Shown in pieces: positions 58,401 to 64,000 of a DNA stretch of 64,000 nt. Position 1 is the stretch's first letter, and every line of letters starts with the position of its first letter. This DNA comes from Garcia nutans (lineage: Eukaryota; Streptophyta; Magnoliopsida; Malpighiales; Euphorbiaceae), in contig CANTUV010000003.1 of NCBI GenBank assembly GCA_947685225.1, positions 1,310,001-1,374,000 on the forward strand, in the 5' to 3' direction. The position numbers were made by a program, and so were the translations under genes. The notes under the pieces were generated by a model that saw only the letters and a list, made by a program, of their open reading frames with translations, did no database searches and had not been told where the DNA came from.

Positions 58401-59973
58401 GGGGTTCAGAGAGAGCTTAATCTTCGGCAAAGATGATGGTTGGAGCTGATTAAAGATTACGACTATTTGATTGATTATCATCCTGGTAAGGCATATGTTC
58501 TTGCGGATGCCTTGAGTCAGAAGTCTTTGACAGGTTTGACTGTTTATTAGCTCTCGTTGCTTGTTGAGTTTAGAGTGTTGCATGCTAGTTTTGAATCATG
58601 TAATGATGGAGCCTTGTTAGCTCAGTTGCATTTGAGACCGGTGTTGTTGGATCAGATTAAAGAAGCTCAATTGGCTGATGAGAAAATTCAGAAGATTGTT
58701 TCGAGTTGCCAGAAAGGAGAGAACCGAGATTTCTATATGAGAGACAATGGTAGCCTTTGGTTCAAGAATAGATTGTGTGTTCCTGATGATGCAAGATTGA
58801 GAAAGATTATTTTGGAGGAAGCACATTAGTCAATTTTTGCTATGCACTCTGGGAGTACTAAAATGTATCATGATTTGAAGCAACGTTACTGGTGGTCAGG
58901 TATGAAGAGAGACATAGCGGAGTTTGTATCCAAGTGTCTCACTTGTCAGAGAGTAAAGGCTGAGCACCAAGTTCCAACAGGGTTGCTTCAACCTTTATCA
59001 ATGCCTGAATGGAAATGGGAGCAAGTGACAATGGATTTTGTGTCTGGGTTGCCTTTGACTCAGAAGAAGCATGATGCTATCTGGGTGATTGTTGATCAGT
59101 TGACAAAGACAGCTCATTTTCTTCCAGTTTGGATGGACTATTCTCTTGAGAAGTTGGCTGAGCTGTATATCAATGGGATAGTGAAGTTGCATGGAGTCCC
59201 AATTTCTTTAGTGTCTAATCGAGATCCCCGGTTTACTTCGAGATTTTGGAAAAGTTTACATGGTGCTTTGGGTTCTCGATTGCACTTTAGCACTACTTTT
59301 CATCCGCAGACAGATGGGCAGTCAGAGAGAGTGATACAGATTTTGGAGGACATGTTGAGAAGCTGTGTCATTGAATTCTCTGGAAGTTGGGACAGATTTT
59401 TGCCATTAATGGAATTTGCTTATAACAATAGTTATTAGTCTAGTATTAAAATGGCACCTTATGAGGAATTGTATGGTAGAAGATGCAGAATGCCTCTATG
59501 TTGGAATGAGGTTGGAGAAGGAAAATTGGTTGGTCCTGATTTCTTAAAATGTTGTAGATAAAGTAGTTCTGAAAGTGTCTCCTTGGAAAAAGATTTTAAG
59601 ATTTGGCCGCAAAGGGAAGCTAAGTCCTCATTTTATTAGACCTTATGAGGTATTGGAGAGAGTGGGACCAGTTGCTTATCGAATTGCTTTGCTGCCTGAG
59701 TTGGATAGAATTCACAATGTCTTCCATGTTTCTATGCTGCGGAGGTACAGATCAGACCCATCTCATGTTCTATTCGTTGAATCTATTGAGGTGAGTCTGG
59801 ATCTAACTTTTAAAGAAGAACTAGTGGTTATTTTGGCACATAAAATGAAAGAGTTGAGAAATAAGAAAGTTCCACTTGTAAAGGTTCTTTGGAAGAATCA
59901 TGCGAAGGAAGAGGCAACTTGGGAGAGTGAGCAAGCGATGCGAAATCAGTATCCCCAGCTGTTTCAGATTTAA
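55437..59973 (+). pseudogene. Tekay/Del-type gag-pol, inactivated
   Basis: Starts at ATG 55437 and keeps one frame to 59438. Gag has DAYDWWKTVPHAM and TEYEVEFIRLS, with knuckle CFRCGLPDHFIRDC (56458-56499). Protease has ALIDPGSTYSYIS. RT has FSKIDLRSGYHQL and VVFIDDILEYSRN, and RNase H has YSDASHNGLG. Integrase has the finger H...C-L-T-C and core TMDFVSGLP, VSNRDPRFTS and GQSERVI. Stops include 55455, 55548, 56256, 56376, 57345, 57525, 58116, 58326, 58434, 58548, 58827 and 59436. A deletion near 59550-59575 joins two DKV-coding sites and removes the integrase tail. The last part (59575-59973) encodes SPWKK...FGRKGKLSP and a chromodomain-like end LVKVLWKNHAKEEATWE. Confidence 0.93.
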
Positions 59974-59990
59974 GATTAGGTAATTTCGAG

Positions 59991-60234
59991 AAGTACCAGT
60001 GGTAGAAATGGTACTCTTTCAGCTCATGGTTTCCTCTTAAGGGAGGAGGTCACGGGTTCGAATGAGGGAGGCAACCTCATTTGAGGCCAAGTTAACAAAT
60101 TCCTGCTCGGGAGCCGTGAGGTAAACAAGTACTGTGGCGGCCTACTGGGTTGAGGGCTGGGACTACGGTCCACCTACGGGAGAAAAGGCCCAATAGACCA
60201 GCTGTCGTAAGACTGTGCTAGTGGGGTCGTTACA
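59991..60234 (+). repeat. 244-bp segment with tRNA-like promoter boxes, possible SINE
   Basis: GTACCAGTGGTAGAAATGG (59993-60011) resembles a pol III A box region. GGGTTCGAATGAG (60054-60066) resembles a B box, about 50 bp further on, as in tRNA-derived SINEs. The remainder is GC-richer than its surroundings. There is no poly-A or T tail and no target duplication of its own, and the end TCGTTACA coincides with the end of the host element. It could also be the end of a different LTR. Confidence 0.4.
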
Positions 60235-60601
60235 TAATTGCATACATTTACATGACTTTGGGACTTAACATATTTGGTTGGAAAATGTGTTAGGTTACCT
60301 ATTATATTATTGATATATGAAAATGGTGCAATGATTTGCATTATGTGAGCTATGTGGAATATATGTTGAGGAGTCAAAATATATGAACAATATAATTTGT
60401 TATGTATACTCTAATGATGATATATAAAGCCATCGGTGATGGCTATATTGATATGAATGGGATAATTGAAGCATTGTGCTTATGATGATCTTGAGAAAAT
60501 GAAAAAAGGAATTGATAATGAAATAATGAAAGAATTATGTGCCTAGTATGTTATTCAATTTTCAGAGTTTTGTTGTTGGTGGCATGCCTAAAAGTTACAA
60601 T

Positions 60602-60712
60602 CCCTTGAAGCTGGGTTGGGCTTGGTCCTTGAAGCCAGGTTGGGTTGATGCTATGCTCCCCTTAAAGCTTGGTTGGGCCTAGTCATTGAAGCCTAGTTGG
60701 GATGTTACATAT
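60602..60712 (+). repeat. Tandem repeat cassette (CCTTGAAGC type) in LTR
   Basis: Four units on the pattern CCTTGAAGC(C/T)(A/G)GGTTGGG(C/T)T, the complement of the cassette at 18350-18575. Confidence 0.8.
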
Positions 60713-61097
60713 GAGATGTTTCTCATTGTGATAATGATTCACCTACGGGCTTGATAAATGTGATTATTGGACTAAAACAGTAACTCTGGAATTTGAATGG
60801 CATATTAGTTTCTTTTGGGCCCATGCTTGTCTTTGCTTTAATGTGAATTAAAAATAATGGAACACTTGAATAATGTAATGAGATTTAATGTTATAAAATA
60901 TGGTATCCTTGTATATTGCTTCTAATTATTGAAAGTTTGACATTGGCATTACATTGAATCATATTGTTATCATGGTTGTACCACTAAGCCGTTGGCTTAG
61001 CGCAATTGTGATTTATCGCTCAGGTGACAGGTTACATCTGGTTGAACCGGAGAGTTCTGCTAGACCGAGTCGAGTCTAAACTTCCAATTTCTTGTGA

Positions 61098-63868
61098 TGT
61101 AACACCCCTTCCCAACCTACATATGTAAGCTGAGTAGAGGCGCCACACTAACCTAATGTTGCTACCAATTTTACTTAGTCAAATTTTAGTTCCGATTTTT
61201 ACAAAATTTTTGCCATAGTTTTGCCTAAAAATTGAGTCCCAAGTGTCGACAAAACCGGTTTTTTTCTTATTTTTAAAAACATTTTACACAAACCAATGCA
61301 AACAAAATCATTCTCAGTACACTCCCAATAAATCCCCCTTGTAACCTCAACTACAACCTGCAAAAAGGATTTACACTTCTAGTACAACATAAAATAAAGG
61401 TTTTGTGACAACCCCCATATTTAAATATTACACAGCGGAAGTTATAAAATATTTACATATTTACAAATTCATATACATCAAAACCCAAGTTTTACAACAC
61501 ATAAAATTTATACATGATTGGCAAGTCTGCTCTGATCTTTAAGCTCCCAAAATGGATTCTTCAAGGTCTACTCTCATTAGGTCTTGATGAACTCTCGGGT
61601 TCAACTCTATCCACTCTACTACCTGCGCGATTAAACACTATCGCGCTAAGCCAACGGCTTAGTAAGATAAAACATGCTAACGGTATGCTTTAATGAAATG
61701 CAATGCCACATATGTTATTGATAAGATCAACATCATAAATATAAAGTTAACCACACAATTATGCATTTCACAAATCATAGTCATATGAGCATACCACATT
61801 TCAACATCTTTTCACATTCAACATTAATCAATCATACTACATAACCAACATCTCATTTCATTAAACTCATAACATTATTTAGGACATTCATATAACCTTG
61901 ACACCTATGGGCCCAACAAGTATTTAATACGATATTCAGAGTTCAGAGTTACTGCTTTGGTTCATAGTCACAATAATCACGCCCGTAGGCAAGTGTAACA
62001 GACCCAGTCTCTTGGATCATCAACTCAACACATATGAGGAGATCCTCAACCCGGCAAGACTGTTACAAATCATATATCTCATAGTGTAACAGACCCAGTC
62101 TCTTGGACCATCAACTCAACACCTATGAGGAGGTCCTCAACCCGGCAAGACTGTTACCTTTCATCATTTCTTAGGCATGCCACCCAAATCCAGAACTCTG
62201 AAACTGAATAACATATTAAACAAACAATTCATTTCCATTCTCAATTCTCATCACATTTAGGCAAACATGCCTTCTTTCTTTCAATTACATCATCTTAGCC
62301 AATAACAATGGCTTCACATTTCATTTCACAATATAACATCTCATTATTCAAGTATATATATATATCTCATCCATGATCACATTATATCTCACATAGCATC
62401 ATTCATAAATATCAACATTTCATTCCACATTACTCATGAAACACATTACCATTCACAATGCACAACATAACATTGTTCAATCTCAACAATGCAATTAGGG
62501 CAAAGAACAATTGATTATAATATTCATTGATTCAAGTGTGTTTAAAGTGTTTAGGGTTAGGTTTAAGGACCAACCTACCTTTGGAAAACCAAAGCAATGC
62601 AAGAAGAACAAAGAATTAAAACCCTAACCATAAATAGTACATTCTGGTTTTAAACTCCATTTTATCCTTATTTTGAAAAATTGTATAAAATAATCTACTT
62701 GACTAAAAATTCTAAAATTTTTACATAATTTAGTTTTGTATCTTAAAATCATCCCTTTAAAATTTCAGATCAAACTGGACACAAAATCTTGGTCAAATAG
62801 TTCACCTAACCAGACTGCCCCAATTGCCCTGCATCCTGGCAGCAGTTCTGAACTTTGTGAATTCCATAAATCAAATTCAATCAACGTGGTTCTAAATTAT
62901 TTTTCTCAAATACTAGACTCACTAAGAAACAACATATCCAAAATTCAATTGGATATGATTTTTCTACATTTTATTAAAAATCCCGAAATATAGCTGTCTC
63001 AGTTAAGGTACCTGCTGGAACAGTTCTACTAAAAATAATTTTTCTAAACTCATAACCATTCCAAAATCGAATCAACATATTTTTCAGTCATTCTAGACTC
63101 ATAGAGGCACAACATATCAAAAATTCACTTCAAGAACATTTTTCTAAAATTAATTAAAAATCATACAAGTCACAGCCTTTACTAATCCTAAAACAGAAAC
63201 AATTTCACTAAACACCAATCTTACTCTTCCATCACCAACACCAACCCAACTTCTCATCTATCAAGCAAAATCAATACTTACAATCATACCATAAGCAACT
63301 TAATCATACCACTTCAAAAGAATTGAAGAAATTAGAGAAAAGATCTTACCTTAGTTAAAAACTTCTTAAAGCAACACTTGAACACTTAATCTTTCTTCAA
63401 TTTAAGCTTGAAATCATCAAAACCATCACTTGTCTCTTTCTTTCTCTTTGGCTAAGGAGGGCCGGCCATCAACAAGAAGAAGAAGAAGAAATGATGAAGA
63501 AAACACAAGTCAAACCTTCTTTAAATATCCACCATATGATTTTATCCAAGCAATTACCAAAGTGCCCTTATTCACATAATTATCTTTTTGTCTTATATGT
63601 GCCCAATTAAGTAATTTACCAATCTCAAATAAATATCTTCTCTTGCATTGACCAAGCCTTTTGACCACTTTATATGTCATATATATTAACATATACACAA
63701 CATATAAATTTATCTCTAAACCCTATTTCTTCCCAAAATACATATACATATACTTTCTCTTCTCAATTTCTTTTCTCTTACAATTTAACACATATATTCA
63801 ATCCAATATATAACAATAACAGCAACAACAATATGCAAAACTTCTAGGGCATAAATGAGGATATTACA
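61098..63868 (-). repeat. 3' LTR of the minus-strand Tekay/Del-type element (2771 bp)
   Basis: Minus strand TGTAATATCC (63868) to GGGGTGTTACA (61098). It holds the paired stem-loop (61625-61662) and two 72-bp GTAACAG...CTGTTAC units (61995-62066 and 62086-62157). A ~160-bp unit with ACAACATATCNAAAATTCA is present twice (about 62832-62990 and 63010-63170). Confidence 0.9.
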
Positions 63869-63882
63869 ATTCTCCCCCTCTA
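63869..63882 (-). promoter_or_regulatory. Polypurine tract of the minus-strand gypsy
   Basis: Minus strand TAGAGGGGGAGAAT directly before the LTR start, preceded by GAGGACGAAATTTC, the usual block before this tract in Tekay/Del-type elements. Confidence 0.88.
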
Positions 63883-63914
63883 AAAAGAAATTTCGTCCTC
63901 GAAATTACCTGATA

Positions 63915-64000
63915 TCAACTCTGAAATAGTTGAGGATATTGCTCTCGCATAGTTTGCTCACTTTCCCAAGTTGCTTCTTCTTTTGCATGATTCTTCCAAA
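63915..64000 (-). CDS. Pol C-terminus (chromodomain end), partial
   Basis: The last 28 codons of a gypsy pol, open to the window edge: WKNHAKEEATWESEQ then YPQLFQS and TGA at 63917-63915. It matches the end of the pol at 59973 and shows no break in the visible part. Confidence 0.88.
   Translation of the reverse strand, partial: WKNHAKEEATWESEQTMREQYPQLFQS

Larger units (their letters stand above)
52755..60234 (+). mobile_element. Tekay/Del-type gypsy element nested in an LTR
   Basis: Perfect target duplication TAATT (52750-52754 and 60235-60239) inside a related LTR. It has a full 5' LTR, a tRNA-Met priming site and a gag-pol region with a chromodomain-type C-terminus. The 3' LTR is not present in recognisable form: after the last pol codons and 12 matching bases (TAATTTCGAG) there is a 244-bp unrelated segment that nevertheless ends TTACA at the target duplication. 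Confidence 0.88.
51437..61097 (+). repeat. Tekay/Del-type LTR, plus orientation, split by a nested element
   Basis: Starts TGTAATATCCCAAATGATACCC at 51437 with no polypurine tract before it, so it is a 5' or solo LTR. It runs to 52754 (…CTTACATAATT), is interrupted by 52755-60234, and resumes at 60235 (TAATTGCATACATTTACATG). It continues through a paired stem-loop (60984-61019) to 61097, where the minus-strand element at 61098 cuts in. Its last few hundred bases lie beyond the window's right edge. Confidence 0.85.
61098..64000 (-). mobile_element. Tekay/Del-type gypsy element, minus orientation, right part off window
   Basis: Its 3' LTR ends at 61098 (TGTAACACCCC on plus). The target base group left of it is TGTGA (61093-61097); the partner lies outside. 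To the right are the LTR start, polypurine tract and the end of pol. The element would continue past 64000. Confidence 0.9.

Noticed and set aside
59993..60066. A tRNA gene
   Set aside because: Only A-box-like and B-box-like motifs are present; no acceptor stem or anticodon arm could be drawn.

Overview
The window looks like intergenic heterochromatin from a plant, most likely a eudicot. It is AT-rich, and almost everything recognisable is transposable-element sequence: Ty1/copia, two lineages of Ty3/gypsy, a TRIM-like element, a Mutator-like DNA transposon and a LINE remnant. Priming sites match plant initiator tRNA-Met or a TGGCGACTCC-type site, and the accessory genes carry domains known only from plants. 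No intact host gene, rRNA or tRNA gene was found. The species cannot be named from this sequence alone.

Layout. (1) 1-4078: non-coding sequence, a Tekay/Del-type LTR fragment (836-1368) and a decayed LINE ORF2 (2787-4078). (2) 4079-9434: a complete but dead copia element with two LTRs, a tRNA-Met priming site and a near 5-bp target duplication. (3) 9435-14332: unassigned AT-rich DNA with a ~150-bp inverted repeat and a possible Athila-like LTR relic. (4) 14333-21420: a minus-strand gypsy solo LTR split by a second minus-strand gypsy copy (15412-20142) that lost RT, RNase H, integrase and most of one LTR. (5) 21986-27299: a Mutator-like element with a perfect 9-bp target duplication and long arms built of tandem repeats. 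(6) 27843-50343: a three-level nest. A TRIM-like element holds a copia element (28526-50318, perfect ATATC duplication), which holds a 14.4-kb Tat/Ogre-lineage gypsy element (31792-46184, perfect GTATT duplication). (7) 51437-61097: a plus-strand Tekay-type LTR split by another Tekay-type element (52755-60234, perfect TAATT duplication). Its right end is itself cut by a minus-strand Tekay-type element (61098 to beyond the window), seen as its 3' LTR, polypurine tract and last pol codons.

The most notable locus is the Tat element. Besides gag, protease, RT, two RNase H domains and integrase on the plus strand, it carries two antisense genes between pol and the 3' LTR. One is a five-exon plant-mobile-domain gene with all introns in phase 0 (44613 down to 42360, two nonsense codons). 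The other is a two-exon, open DUF7745-like gene (41949 down to 40714). Each has its own TATA-like box upstream, and one of these boxes closely resembles the TATA box of the LTR. The RT core is deleted in frame, so this copy could move only with help from another.

Older elements carry many stop codons that mostly look like C-to-T or G-to-A changes at Gln, Trp or Arg codons, as expected of methylated silenced repeats. Within the Tekay-type LTRs, copies differ by unrelated tandem-repeat cassettes at the same place and share a conserved paired stem-loop.
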